From Mediterranea sp. An20 (lineage in GTDB: Bacteria > Bacteroidota > Bacteroidia > Bacteroidales > Bacteroidaceae): a DNA stretch of 64,000 nt. The notes under the pieces are model-generated. The model saw only the letters and a list, made by a program, of their open reading frames with translations, did not search any database and was not told the origin of the DNA. Where the stretch lies: NCBI RefSeq assembly GCF_002160055.1, contig NZ_NFJV01000006.1, positions 1-64,000 on the forward strand, in the 5' to 3' direction. The position numbers and the translations under genes are program-made. Below are positions 1 through 14,128 of this stretch, one piece after another. Positions within the stretch are counted from its first letter, which is position 1, and every line of letters begins with the position of its first letter.

Positions 1-450
1 TCCTTTTATAACTCCAAAGGTAAATTTGAATTATGCGTGCATCCCCAATCCAAAGCCAAGCTGAAATCCCGTCTGAAAGCACTGACAGGTCGTAGCAACG
101 GAATGGGTTATGAACGTAGAAAACAAAAACTTAATGAGTATATAAGAGGCTGGATAGGTTATTATCACCTTGCCAATATGAAGCGTCTTCTCTTGGAAAC
201 AGACGAATGGCTACGCCGTCGCATACGTATGTGTATATGGAAATCCTGGAAGAACCCTAAGACGAGAATATCAAACCTGATTCGCTGTGGAATCCCTAAA
301 AGGAAAGCCCATGAATGGGGGTACACTCGTCTGGGTTACTGGCGTATTGCTGACAGTTGGATAACACACAGTTCTATGACTAACGAACGATTAAGAGTTG
401 CCGGATATCCAACACTCTATGACGAGTATCTCAAATGGTATCCCAAATAA
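1..450 (+). CDS. Group II intron reverse transcriptase/maturase, C-terminal part (runs off left edge)
   Basis: The frame is open from base 1; reading starts in SFYNSKGKFELCVHPQSKAK and continues to a stop at 448-450, so the 5' part of the gene lies outside the window. The visible 149 residues match the maturase (X) domain of LtrA-type proteins: a segment like 'NEYIRGWIGYYHLANMKR', then a basic stretch with 'WLRRRIRMCIWKSWK', and the closing 'YPTLYDEYLKWYPK'. Family role: the protein helps fold and splice its host intron and reverse-transcribes it during retrohoming. The RT active site (YADD) is not in view. Intron domains V and VI follow directly at 451-543, which supports the call. Whether the intron is still active cannot be judged from this fragment. 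Confidence 0.9.
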   Translation, partial: SFYNSKGKFELCVHPQSKAKLKSRLKALTGRSNGMGYERRKQKLNEYIRGWIGYYHLANMKRLLLETDEWLRRRIRMCIWKSWKNPKTRISNLIRCGIPKRKAHEWGYTRLGYWRIADSWITHSSMTNERLRVAGYPTLYDEYLKWYPK

Positions 451-543
451 AGAACCGCCACGTGCGGAACCGCATGCGTGGTGGTGTGAGAGGTCGGGAA
501 ACGAAAGTAGGAAGAAAACTGCTTCGTTTTCCTCCTACTCGAT
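451..543 (+). mobile_element. 3' end of a group II intron: domains V and VI and the 3' splice site
   Basis: Directly after the maturase stop a compact hairpin can be drawn, with CCGCCACG pairing to CGTGGTGG and an inner GTGCGG/CCGCA stem, as in domain V. A second stem pairs GGGAAACGAA with TTCGTTTTCC and closes near CCTACTCGAT, as in domain VI with a bulged branch-point A. The intron should end in GAT at 541-543. Base 545 begins the stop codon of the next gene on the other strand, so the insertion lies just beyond that gene's 3' end. The boundary is inferred from the family pattern; the 5' exon is outside the window. Confidence 0.82.
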
Positions 544-544
544 T

Positions 545-1084
545 TTATTTCTGATGTGCCAGTCGCTGCATCAGCACCACGTCCTTAAACGTATTGCCCA
601 TGTGCCACCATTCCTTCAGCAGGCCGCATTCCACGAAACCACATGAGCGAAACAGGTGCAGGCTGGCTTCGTGGTCTGAAGGAATGCGGGCTACCAACTG
701 GTGGAAAGACAGGAAACGGAAAGCATAATCGCAGAGCAACTCCAATGCTTCGCGGGCATATCCTTGGCGGCGATGCCCGTGGTGAATCAGGATACCCACT
801 TCGCCGCGGGCATGACGGGGCGAGAAGTCGGAGATGTCTACCGTACCCACTACAAGGCCCGTTGCCCGTTCTACGGCCATCAGCCGGAGCTGACGGTCGG
901 CATAGACATCGCACTGCGTGCTTTCGATATATTGGCGGAGGGCGAAGCGCGAATAAGGGGCCGTGAGGTCGGACACGTTCCAGCAGTCCGGGTCATTTTC
1001 GACGTCATACATGAAGTCCAGATCCTCCGGTTCCACCGCACGCAAGTCGAGATGCCGGCCTTGCAGAAATAGATGTTCCTTCAT
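545..1084 (-). CDS. GNAT family N-acetyltransferase (RimJ/RimL-like)
   Basis: The 179-residue protein has the GNAT fold order: N-terminal 'LRAVEPEDLDFMYDVENDP', a central strand region 'GLVVGTVDISDF', the acetyl-CoA pyrophosphate loop 'HRRQGYAREALELL' near residue 107, and a C-terminal 'HLFRSCGFVECGLLKEWW'. This pattern is usual in RimJ/RimL-type or SpeG-like enzymes that acetylate protein N-termini, ribosomal proteins or small amines; the substrate cannot be told from sequence. It is the last gene of a minus-strand run, three bases after the membrane-protein gene at 1088-1543, so co-transcription is likely. A group II intron sits immediately beyond its stop codon on the opposite strand. Confidence 0.85.
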   Translation of the reverse strand: MKEHLFLQGRHLDLRAVEPEDLDFMYDVENDPDCWNVSDLTAPYSRFALRQYIESTQCDVYADRQLRLMAVERATGLVVGTVDISDFSPRHARGEVGILIHHGHRRQGYAREALELLCDYAFRFLSFHQLVARIPSDHEASLHLFRSCGFVECGLLKEWWHMGNTFKDVVLMQRLAHQK

Positions 1085-1087
1085 ACC

Positions 1088-1543
1088 TTATTCCTCTTCT
1101 TTGTCAATGTTCAACTCTCTGCGCAGACGTTGTTCGCCCGGGACGCAAAACAGCGAAGCCACCAAGCCTATCAGGGCACACAGCAGGCAGTTGTTGCTCA
1201 TCAGCAGATAATATCCGGCCATGCCGCAGGCAATCGGCAAGAAAAGCATTGCCAGTCGCCACACACTCCACCGTACATAAAGGCTTATTGCCTGTCCGAT
1301 GCCAGTCTGAGCAATTTGTCTTGACAAAATGCGGGCAAAGAGCTTGAGAGACACGGGCACGTTGAGCACAGTGAGAAGTATCACTATGGTTTCTGCTCCA
1401 TACGTCATCCGCACATTGCCAGCCAGAAGCCCCGTCCACGAAGCTCCGGCTTCTCCCCATATTACGACTGCTACAGGAACTGCCCAGAAGATGGCATAAC
1501 ATGCTTTCAGGATACGGACCGCACGTTTGATTTGTTCTTCCAT
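1088..1543 (-). CDS. Conserved-looking integral membrane protein, function unknown
   Basis: This 151-residue protein has about four hydrophobic segments: roughly residues 12-30 (CYAIFWAVPVAVVIWG), 48-70 (AETIVILLTVLNVPVSLKLF), 95-115 (LAMLFLPIACGMAGYYLLM) and 117-133 (CLLCALIGLVASLFCV), and a charged tail ending DKEEE. I do not recognise a named family. It lies between recR upstream and a GNAT gene three bases downstream, all on the minus strand. The ATG at 1541-1543 is the first in frame and gives a short positively charged N-terminus before the first membrane segment. Confidence 0.72.
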   Translation of the reverse strand: MEEQIKRAVRILKACYAIFWAVPVAVVIWGEAGASWTGLLAGNVRMTYGAETIVILLTVLNVPVSLKLFARILSRQIAQTGIGQAISLYVRWSVWRLAMLFLPIACGMAGYYLLMSNNCLLCALIGLVASLFCVPGEQRLRRELNIDKEEE

Positions 1544-1577
1544 GATAGAATATAGATATAAAATAATGAAACAATTT

Positions 1578-2195
1578 CTACAGACTTCCAGTAAAGGGGG
1601 TACGGTTCACGATGCTGCGTCCCAAAGTTACCTCATCGGCATACTCCAGTTCATCGCCCACGGCAATGCCCCTTGCAATGACAGATAGTTTTACACCCAG
1701 CGGCTCCAGCTTGCGATAGATGTAGAAGTTTGTGGTATCGCCTTCCATCGTGGTACTCAGCGCCAAGATGACTTCGTTTATTCCCCCTGCCTTGACACGT
1801 TCTACCAGACTTTCAATCTGCAAATCGCCCGGACCTATGCCGTCGATAGGCGAAATCACTCCACCCAGCACGTGATAAAGTCCGCGATACTGCTGGGTAG
1901 CCTCCACGGCCATCACGTCGCGGATATTTTCTACGACGCAGACGGTAGAAGCATCCCGCTGGGGATTGGAACAGATGCGGCACGTTTCCGTATCAGAAAT
2001 GTTGTGGCATACTTTGCAAAACTTGGCTTCGTGTTTCAGCGTAACCACGGCACCGGCAAAAGCCTCTACTGCTTCCCGCTCTTGGCGGAGCAGATGAAGC
2101 ACCAGGCGCATGGCTGTCTTGCGTCCTATGCCGGGCAATTTGGCAAACTCACTTACGGCCTTCTCCAATAATACCGATGGATATTGTTCGTTCAT
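1578..2195 (-). CDS. recR: Recombination mediator protein RecR
   Basis: RecR works with RecO and RecF to load RecA onto SSB-coated gapped DNA. The 205 residues show the family order: N-terminal helix-hairpin-helix '[18 protein letters not shown]', a four-cysteine zinc site '[18 protein letters not shown]' near residues 60-77, a Toprim domain beginning '[14 protein letters not shown]', and the C-terminal '[16 protein letters not shown]'. Length fits the family (about 200). I chose the ATG at 2193-2195 ([10 protein letters not shown]) over a TTG two codons upstream. The start lies only 16 bases from the inverted-repeat-bounded element at 2211-2413, so a transcript starting beyond it would carry that element in its leader. 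Confidence 0.96.
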   Translation of the reverse strand: MNEQYPSVLLEKAVSEFAKLPGIGRKTAMRLVLHLLRQEREAVEAFAGAVVTLKHEAKFCKVCHNISDTETCRICSNPQRDASTVCVVENIRDVMAVEATQQYRGLYHVLGGVISPIDGIGPGDLQIESLVERVKAGGINEVILALSTTMEGDTTNFYIYRKLEPLGVKLSVIARGIAVGDELEYADEVTLGRSIVNRTPFTGSL

Positions 2196-2210
2196 TTTCA
2201 ATGTTTCTAT

Positions 2211-2413
2211 GAAGGGACTTAAACTTTCTGTCCAATGGTTTGATTCTTAATATGCTGATAATCAGTTTGCTGATTCGTATATATAACGAGCTCGCTGCTT
2301 ATCGCTTGGAAGTTGGCTGCTTATCGCTTGGCAACCTGCTCTGAAGGGGTTATCAGAGAAGCTGCTTGGTGTACGGTGCACCCGTGTTTCGCATAAAAAG
2401 TTTAAATCACTTC
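2211..2413 (+). repeat. Dispersed 22-bp-unit intergenic element, copy A (complete, with inverted-repeat ends)
   Basis: Ends form imperfect inverted repeats: GAAGGGACTTAAACTTTC on the left, and on the right GAAGTGATTTAAACTTTT read from the other strand (2413 inward). Inside are a 16-bp box at 2274-2289 (arms TCGT/ACGA around ATATATA) and three units of exactly 22 bp at 2290-2311, 2312-2333 and 2334-2355. The first two share CTGCTTATCGCTTGG; the third is diverged but ends TATCA as in copies B and D. It lies between the divergent genes recR and the phosphoesterase. No start or reading frame of note is present. Confidence 0.8.
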
Positions 2414-2426
2414 TATTTACAAGGCA

Positions 2427-2434
2427 CAAAGATA
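2427..2434 (-). promoter_or_regulatory. Possible -7 box for recR
   Basis: On the minus strand this reads TATCTTTG, a match to the Bacteroides TAnnTTTG box. No clear TTTG is present at the expected upstream distance, so support is partial. If used, the recR leader would span the whole of repeat element A. Confidence 0.4.
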
Positions 2435-2528
2435 CGACAAAAATGTGAATATATGCAGTTCATCCTGGAAGTCGGCTTATCTGTTGTGCCACAAAGTCTG
2501 TGTTATGCGTAACATTCCGTAGGTCATG

Positions 2529-2560
2529 CTTGTGCATACTGAATATTATATCTAAATTTG
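2529..2560 (+). promoter_or_regulatory. Bacteroides-type promoter for the phosphoesterase/propeller gene
   Basis: CTTG at 2529-2532 is followed after 20 bases by TAAATTTG at 2553-2560, close to the consensus TTTG-N19-21-TAnnTTTG. The start codon is 50 bases downstream at 2610. Confidence 0.6.
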
Positions 2561-2609
2561 TCGTCCGTTCAACAGCGATGAATGACCAACTTAACAGACA
2601 TAAAATATT

Positions 2610-5012
2610 ATGAGAAAAACTTATCTATTGCTACTGATGCTCGGCTGTACGCTGGCCGGGCACGCAACTTACCGAGGGAGGGTCTATGTAGACTCCAACC
2701 GGAACGGAGTGTATGACAAAGGAGAGAAAACTCTTCGCAACGTATGTGTATCAGACGGGCTTCATGTGGTTAAAACTGGAGCAGACGGCACCTATTCATT
2801 GCCCGGACACGAGCGCCAGCGCTTTGTGTTCATTACCACCCCTTCCGGTTACAGTGCGGAAGGAAAATATTATCTGCGGACCGAAGGGAATCAAGAAGGA
2901 CAGACATACGACTTCGGCTTGCAGGAATGGAACAGGTGCATCGGAAAAGATGGAAGCCACCGTTTTGTTCACGTGGCCGATACGGAGATTTTCAACACGG
3001 TCAATCAGGAAGACTGGGCGAACGAACTGCGTGACTATGCTGCTAATGAGAAAGTGGCATTCATGGTGCATACCGGCGATATTTGCTATGAGAACGGGCT
3101 GATTAACCACATCCGGCTGATGAATACTTCCAACATGGGCTGTCCGGTTTTCTATGGCATAGGGAACCATGATTTGGTAAAAGGGAAATATGGAGAAGAA
3201 TTGTTCGAAAGCATTTACGGTCCGGTATGTTACTCGTTTGATGTCGGTTCCACCCACTACATCATGACCCCGATGCTGGGCGGCGACTATCAGCCCAGTT
3301 ATAAGGCACGCGATGTATTCCGCTGGGTAAAAAACGACCTGGAGCAACAGCCGGAAGGCAAGCCGGTGATTTTCTTCAATCACGACCTGATAAGCTACAC
3401 CGACCAATTTGTATTTGATTTGGGTGACGGAGAAACACTCGATTTAAGTGCTTACAATGTGAAAGGATGGTTTTATGGACATTGGCACAGTCACTTTGTA
3501 CGGCAGCAGGGGCGCATACGCACCGTATCGACTTCTACTCCCGACAAGGGTGGAATAGACCATGCTACTTCTGCCTTCCGGGTCGTAGACATTGACCGTC
3601 AAGGCAATATCGAAAGTCGCTTGCGATACACCTACATTCATCAATCCGTTGCTTTCGCCTCCATAGCTAACGATGTGTGCGTGCAAGACGAAACGGGCGA
3701 TTTCCTGCTTTCCATCAATACATACCACACTGCAGCCCCTGCCAAGAGTGTTACTTGTTCATTTACTGACAATAACGGTGCTTCCTTGGCTCCTGTCAAA
3801 TCTCTGGCTCCGCAAAGCGATTGGAACTGGCGGGCTCATTTCAGGCTTCCCGAAACCTGCCGGGGCAGACGCATCTTTGTAACTGCCACCGTCCGTTTCT
3901 CAGACGGAAGTATTGCTAAGGAGCGGACTTCATTTGTGTACGATTCGCCTCATAACGTCTTGCATGCCGATTGGGTAACCAACCTGAAAGCCAATCTTCT
4001 TTACACGCAACCGGTGGTGGCAGAAGGAAAAGTCTTTATTGCTTCACTGGATGAAGAGTTGAGAGGGGAAGCGGCTGTATTTGCTCTGGATGCAGAAACC
4101 GGCAAACAGTTGTGGCGTCATGAGGTACGTAATTCCATCAAAAACAACATAGCTTATGCCGAAGGTACGGTGCTTGCACAAGATGCGGAAGGTTACCTTT
4201 ACGCTCTGGATGCCGGTACGGGTGCGGTGAAGTGGGAAAAGAAACTGGCCCTTGACGGATTGCCACTCGTGCTGGAAGGACTGACTGTCGACCGCGGGAA
4301 GGTCTATGCCGGTACCGGACACGGATTGGCTGTTTATGATATAGCCTCCGGCGAACAAATCTGGAGAAATGTAGGTTGGCAACGGAATCAGGCCGCTACT
4401 TGCCATCCTCTGGTGACTGAAGATGTATTGGTCATGGGTACTCAATGGAGCGGACTCTATGGGAATGATCTGAAAACGGGTGACTTGCGATGGAAACTGG
4501 AAGAACCTGATATTCGGGAAAGAGGAGCTACACCGGCTTATGTCGACGGGCTGCTTTACATGGCATCCGGTAATGCCTTCTTTGTAATAGAACCGTCTAC
4601 AGGGCATATCATCCTGCGAAAGCCGCTGCCTTTCAGTGCCAATACGAATTCTACTCCGCTGTTAACCGACCGCCTGGTGATTTTCGGGACACAAGGCTGC
4701 GGACTGGTAGCTCTCGACCGTGAGACTTGGGAAGAAGTCTGGCGTGTGCAGACACGTCCGTCATTGATTTATACCTCGCCCTATTCGCGTCATCCGGTAG
4801 CTACTGTCGATTCATCACCCATCCTGGTGGGAGACATCGTTTACTTCGGTGCTTCGGACGGTATCTTGTATGGAGTAAACAGGCAAGACGGGCAGGTTGT
4901 CTGGAAGCACCGGACGGGAGCTCCTGTATTCTCCAGCCTTACCAATGTTGGAAATCGCTTGTTTGCTGCTGACTATTCCGGAAATGTCTACGCTTTTACA
5001 TTGCCTGAATAA
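2610..5012 (+). CDS. Secreted calcineurin-like phosphoesterase fused to a PQQ-type beta-propeller
   Basis: The 800-residue protein starts with a signal peptide (MRKTYLLLLMLGCTLAGHA), then a small beta domain of the type that precedes many secreted phosphoesterases ('YRGRVYVDSNRNGVYDKGEKTL', about 20-95). The metallophosphatase domain (about 115-330) has recognisable metal-site motifs: 'HVADTEIFN', 'HTGDICYENG', 'GIGNHDLVKG', 'FFNHDLIS' and 'GHWHSHF'. From about residue 450 to the end come repeated propeller blades such as 'GKVFIASLDEELRG', 'LYALDAGTGAVKWEKK', 'LAVYDIASGEQIWRN' and 'LVALDRETWEEVWRV'. The first motif has Glu where many relatives have His. The substrate is unknown; the propeller suggests binding of a ligand or partner outside the inner membrane. 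It is a single-gene unit with its own promoter and a strong terminator after it. Confidence 0.88.
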   Translation: MRKTYLLLLMLGCTLAGHATYRGRVYVDSNRNGVYDKGEKTLRNVCVSDGLHVVKTGADGTYSLPGHERQRFVFITTPSGYSAEGKYYLRTEGNQEGQTYDFGLQEWNRCIGKDGSHRFVHVADTEIFNTVNQEDWANELRDYAANEKVAFMVHTGDICYENGLINHIRLMNTSNMGCPVFYGIGNHDLVKGKYGEELFESIYGPVCYSFDVGSTHYIMTPMLGGDYQPSYKARDVFRWVKNDLEQQPEGKPVIFFNHDLISYTDQFVFDLGDGETLDLSAYNVKGWFYGHWHSHFVRQQGRIRTVSTSTPDKGGIDHATSAFRVVDIDRQGNIESRLRYTYIHQSVAFASIANDVCVQDETGDFLLSINTYHTAAPAKSVTCSFTDNNGASLAPVKSLAPQSDWNWRAHFRLPETCRGRRIFVTATVRFSDGSIAKERTSFVYDSPHNVLHADWVTNLKANLLYTQPVVAEGKVFIASLDEELRGEAAVFALDAETGKQLWRHEVRNSIKNNIAYAEGTVLAQDAEGYLYALDAGTGAVKWEKKLALDGLPLVLEGLTVDRGKVYAGTGHGLAVYDIASGEQIWRNVGWQRNQAATCHPLVTEDVLVMGTQWSGLYGNDLKTGDLRWKLEEPDIRERGATPAYVDGLLYMASGNAFFVIEPSTGHIILRKPLPFSANTNSTPLLTDRLVIFGTQGCGLVALDRETWEEVWRVQTRPSLIYTSPYSRHPVATVDSSPILVGDIVYFGASDGILYGVNRQDGQVVWKHRTGAPVFSSLTNVGNRLFAADYSGNVYAFTLPE

Positions 5013-5031
5013 ATCTAAGGTATAGTCGTTA

Positions 5032-5100
5032 AGAAAAAGTTGAGCCAATGGCAGAAAGACGAAGTGTTGTCGTCAGACTGCCATTGGCTCAACTTTTTCT
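5032..5100. terminator. Long perfect hairpin between convergent genes (bidirectional terminator)
   Basis: A 23-bp perfect inverted repeat (5032-5054 with 5078-5100, arm AAAAAGTTGAGCCAATGGCA) surrounds a 23-base loop that itself can form GACGA/TCGTC. A-rich and T-rich ends provide U-runs for both strands. It separates the phosphoesterase gene (+) from the GNAT gene (-). Confidence 0.9.
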
Positions 5101-5119
5101 CGTTATATATATTTCTCTG

Positions 5120-5656
5120 TTACTGATAGAATGCATCAGGATAGCTTACCATTCCCTGCACGCCGTCCAGCCCGTGTTCTTTCAGTGCTATGGCCATGCA
5201 ACACGGGTCGGGAGCATCAAACGGAAATTGAATCCCGAACAATGACGCTTTCTGATAGCCAAATTTCGGATAATATTCCGGGTGGCCAAGAAGCACGGCT
5301 GCTCCATAACCCAATTCCGAAGCTTTGCTATGTGCTGCACGGATAAGCATCCCGCCTATGCCCTTGCCCTGAAATGCGGGTAATACGGCTAAAGGAGCGA
5401 CTGCCAACACCGTGTGGCTGAGGCTTCCTGAGACGACTTTTGCTTCGGACAGCAGAATATATCCCGCTATCTTCTTATCGGCGGTTTCTGCTACCAGAGA
5501 CAACTCAGGTATGAACGTATCCGATTGATGCAGCCGCTCCACCAGCTTGTGTTCGGTATGGTCGCTTTCCTCCATTTGCAAAAACGCGAGTCTCACTACC
5601 TCTTGTATCTGGTTAAAATCCTTTTCCTTTTCTTGCCTGATTATGATTTCATCCAT
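5120..5656 (-). CDS. GNAT family N-acetyltransferase (YhbS-like)
   Basis: The 178 residues begin 'IIIRQEKEKDFNQIQEVVRLAF', a typical GNAT N-terminus, and continue with 'LSLVAETADKKIAGYILLSEAKV', 'VAPLAVLPAFQGKGIGGMLIRAA' (acetyl-CoA loop QGKGIGG, about residues 95-101), and 'VLLGHPEYYPKFGYQKAS'. The segment HPEYYPKFGF-like is characteristic of the YhbS group, whose substrates are mostly unknown. The last third ('DAPDPCCMAIALKEHGLDGV') also fits that group. It is a lone minus-strand gene; repeat element B lies directly upstream (5685-5882). Confidence 0.85.
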   Translation of the reverse strand: MDEIIIRQEKEKDFNQIQEVVRLAFLQMEESDHTEHKLVERLHQSDTFIPELSLVAETADKKIAGYILLSEAKVVSGSLSHTVLAVAPLAVLPAFQGKGIGGMLIRAAHSKASELGYGAAVLLGHPEYYPKFGYQKASLFGIQFPFDAPDPCCMAIALKEHGLDGVQGMVSYPDAFYQ

Positions 5657-5684
5657 ATCATATTGGTCTTATAGGACAGGCAAA

Positions 5685-5882
5685 GAAGTGATTAGAACTT
5701 TTTGCCTGACAAATACTTTGGTTGGTATCTTTTTGATAATCAGTATTGTATTTCATATATGTAACGAGCTTGCTGCTTATCGCTTGGAAGTTGGCTGCCT
5801 ATCGCTTAGTAATTTTTTGTGAAGGGCTTATCAACTAAGCCCTTCTATATACGGTGTACTAATGTGGCACTTAACAAGCTTC
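5685..5882 (+). repeat. Dispersed 22-bp-unit intergenic element, copy B
   Basis: The left end GAAGTGATTAGAACTTTT matches the inverted-repeat end of the other copies; the right end (GAAGCTTGTTAAGTG read inward from 5882) is diverged. The box is 5752-5767 (TTCATATATGTAACGA) and the units are 5768-5789, 5790-5811 and 5812-5833, each 22 bp. Similarity to copy A extends beyond the array: both have GATAATCAGT before the box and ACGGTG after the units. A separate 10-bp stem (GAAGGGCTTA/TAAGCCCTTC, 5821-5845) overlaps the third unit and could act as a terminator for lacZ-directed or leftward transcripts. It lies upstream of the GNAT gene, with the box facing that gene. Confidence 0.75.
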
Positions 5883-5892
5883 CATTTCTTGC

Positions 5893-11951
<6,059 letters not shown>

Positions 11952-12036
11952 AAATGATAAATTATCGGGATGACTCTTCAAGTACAAATGATGCGGTTCT
12001 GTATCCTTAGTTTTTCCTTGCAAAATGAATACCCGT

Positions 12037-13551
12037 TTACAGTTTTACTTTCTTTGTCACCGATTTCGATTCGTTCCACATTCGGTCGAGTGCCGTCACC
12101 ACATAACGGTACTTGGTCGTACCGTCTGTGTAAGGCAGCTTGTAGAAAGGAATAGGAGTGATGGCCACGATGTGGCTGGGATCATCCAGGTTTATATCTT
12201 CCTTGTCGTCAAACCGATAGACTACGTAGCGCATGGCCCGTTGCATCTCGTGGCGGTACTTCGGCTCCGTCCAGCAGAGGATGTATCCGTCTTCCATCCA
12301 AACAGGTTTCAGCTTGCGTACTTTCTTGGGAGCTTCATCGTCTATGAAATCGAATACGGGAATAAGCGATGGGTACTTGTGATACTCCTGAATCAGCGCG
12401 TCGCGGTAACGTCCTTTATTCTCTTCCAATGCGGCTGCATACCACTGGCAACTACCTCCGATGGACTGATAGCTGCGTTGCAAAGCCATTTTCTTTGGAA
12501 GCTGGTTGATGTTGGGATTGTTTGGGTCGGCATGAGCGATGGTGTTGTCGATGCTCTGTCCGATGAACAGAGGCCTGTTCTCCGAATGTAAGGCCCACCA
12601 TTTCACCAGCGTTTCGTAGTCGGCCCGCGGATGCCCTATCTCCCAATAGATTTGCGGGATGTTGTAGTCAATCCATCCTTCGCGTGCCCAAAGCAATACA
12701 TCAGCATACAGGTCGTCGTAGTTCTGCAGTCCCTTGGTGCGGCTACCCAGCGGGTCGCTGCTCTGATTGCGGTAGATACCGAAGGGTGATACCCCGAATT
12801 TCACCCAAGGCTTGGCTTCGCGGATGGTGTAATGCAGTTCGCGGATGAGCAGGTTCACGTTATGTCGTCGCCAGTCGGCTTTGTTCTTGAAATCCTGTCC
12901 GTAGCGGGCGTATGAGGCGTTGTCAGGGAAGTCCTGTCCGCTGATAGGGTAAGGGTAGAAGTAATCGTCTATATGAATACCATCTACATCGTAGCGCGTC
13001 ACGATGTCCGCCACCACCAGGCAGATGTGCCGTCGGCTTTGGGGCAGGCCGGGGTCGAAGAACACCTGGTTGCCATAGGTCAGAAACCATTCCGGATGCA
13101 GGTTATACACATGTTCCGGCGCCAATTGGTTCTTGAGCGACGTTTTCACGCGGTAGGGATTCACCCAGGCATGCAGTTCCATGCCGCGGCGGTGGCATTC
13201 GTCAATCATAAATTGCAGCGGGTCCCATCGGGGTGAGGGTGCCACGCCCTGTGAGCCTGTCAGATACCGGCTCCAAGGTTCTAAGCGCGATTCATAGAGT
13301 GCATCGGCTTCGGGACGTACCTGGAAGATGACTGCATTGATGCCCGCTTCCTGCAGGGAGTTGAGCTGACGTACGAGCGTGCGTTTCATCTGTTCGGTCG
13401 GCATTCCTTTGAATTGGCCGTTGACAGTTTGAATCCAGACAGCGCGAAATTCGCGCTTGGGATACCGTGACGCGTCTACCGTAGTTTGCGCCGAGGTGAC
13501 CGTGGCCAGCAGGAGACACAAGGCGGTGATGAGTAGTTGTCTGATGTGCAT
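12037..13551 (-). CDS. Secreted GH10-like family protein (DUF187/YngK type), putative glycoside hydrolase
   Basis: The 504-residue protein has a signal peptide (MHIRQLLITALCLLLATVTSAQ) and then the family start 'KREFRAVWIQTVNGQF'. The barrel-like region runs from about 30 to 390 with hallmark segments 'LQEAGINAVIFQVRPEADALY', 'HRRGMELHAWVNPYRV', 'DVDGIHIDDYFYPYP', 'KFGVSPFGIYRN' and 'DYNIPQIYWEIGH'. The last 100 residues ('KKVRKLKPVWMEDGYILCW', 'YRYVVTALDRMWNESKSV') look like a fibronectin type III-like domain. Relatives are assigned to glycosidase-like proteins acting on cell-wall or other glycans; the substrate is not known. It heads a minus-strand run with uvrA 85 bases downstream, and has a well-formed promoter at 13587-13617. 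Confidence 0.87.
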   Translation of the reverse strand: MHIRQLLITALCLLLATVTSAQTTVDASRYPKREFRAVWIQTVNGQFKGMPTEQMKRTLVRQLNSLQEAGINAVIFQVRPEADALYESRLEPWSRYLTGSQGVAPSPRWDPLQFMIDECHRRGMELHAWVNPYRVKTSLKNQLAPEHVYNLHPEWFLTYGNQVFFDPGLPQSRRHICLVVADIVTRYDVDGIHIDDYFYPYPISGQDFPDNASYARYGQDFKNKADWRRHNVNLLIRELHYTIREAKPWVKFGVSPFGIYRNQSSDPLGSRTKGLQNYDDLYADVLLWAREGWIDYNIPQIYWEIGHPRADYETLVKWWALHSENRPLFIGQSIDNTIAHADPNNPNINQLPKKMALQRSYQSIGGSCQWYAAALEENKGRYRDALIQEYHKYPSLIPVFDFIDDEAPKKVRKLKPVWMEDGYILCWTEPKYRHEMQRAMRYVVYRFDDKEDINLDDPSHIVAITPIPFYKLPYTDGTTKYRYVVTALDRMWNESKSVTKKVKL

Positions 13552-13586
13552 AACCTTTTTGCTTTTTTCTGAGAATGAATTTCCTG

Positions 13587-13617
13587 CAAAGGTAAATAAA
13601 AGGAATGGTTTCGCAAA
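13587..13617 (-). promoter_or_regulatory. Bacteroides-type promoter for the GH10-like gene
   Basis: On the minus strand TTTG (13614-13617) is followed after 19 bases by TACCTTTG (13587-13594). The start codon at 13551 is 36 bases downstream. Spacing and both boxes match the consensus. Confidence 0.75.
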
Positions 13618-13797
13618 ATGTCATCACTCTCTTGTTGCCTCTGTTTTTATGGCGCTGCAAAATAAAATCCGTATGTTTTGTCGCAGCTCGCCTGCGTGTG
13701 TTGGCAACCATCCGGCAGGGGGGCGTTGGAATGGCTGGTGTGAGAAAGAAAGGATGTTTTGGTTGGCAATGTATATGGCTGATAGACAAGCAGGTAG

Positions 13798-13879
13798 TTC
13801 TTATCTATAAGAAAGCCGTTGCTACGCGCTTGGAAGCCCGCTTCTACGCGCTTGGGAGTTTGCTTCTTTGCGTTTGGAA
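13798..13879 (+). repeat. Dispersed 22-bp-unit intergenic element, copy C
   Basis: The box at 13798-13813 is a palindrome (TTCTTATCTATAAGAA). Three 22-bp units follow without a gap at 13814-13835, 13836-13857 and 13858-13879; all end GGAA or GGGA and share CGCTTGG or CGTTTGG. A possible diverged right end (GAAGGGATAAAACTG read inward from 13922) is present; the left end is not clear. It lies between the divergent GH10-like and purL genes. The rest of 13618-14050 shows nothing else I can support. Confidence 0.75.
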
Positions 13880-14056
13880 GTTTATCCTGGCAAGCGGTTG
13901 ATTGGACAGTTTTATCCCTTCTTTGCATTTTTTTATCGGTACAAAACAAGTTTTGCCGGTGGATAAGCCGAGGGTGGCAGCGGGATAACAGACGCTTGTG
14001 TTTTTTAAGACAGCCATTTCCATCCTTTGTTTCGTGGCTGTTTCATATTTTATTTA

Positions 14057-14064
14057 TACCTTTG
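14057..14064 (+). promoter_or_regulatory. -7 box for purL
   Basis: TACCTTTG followed by C, a strong match to the Bacteroides TAnnTTTG box. No good TTTG lies at the normal upstream distance (the nearest, 14026-14029, is 27 bases away). The purL start is 65 bases downstream. Confidence 0.5.
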
Positions 14065-14128
14065 CACAAGTTTGAAGGCCTGCCGCCTGATACGCAACGA
14101 TAAATATTATTATAACCTTATAAAAGAA

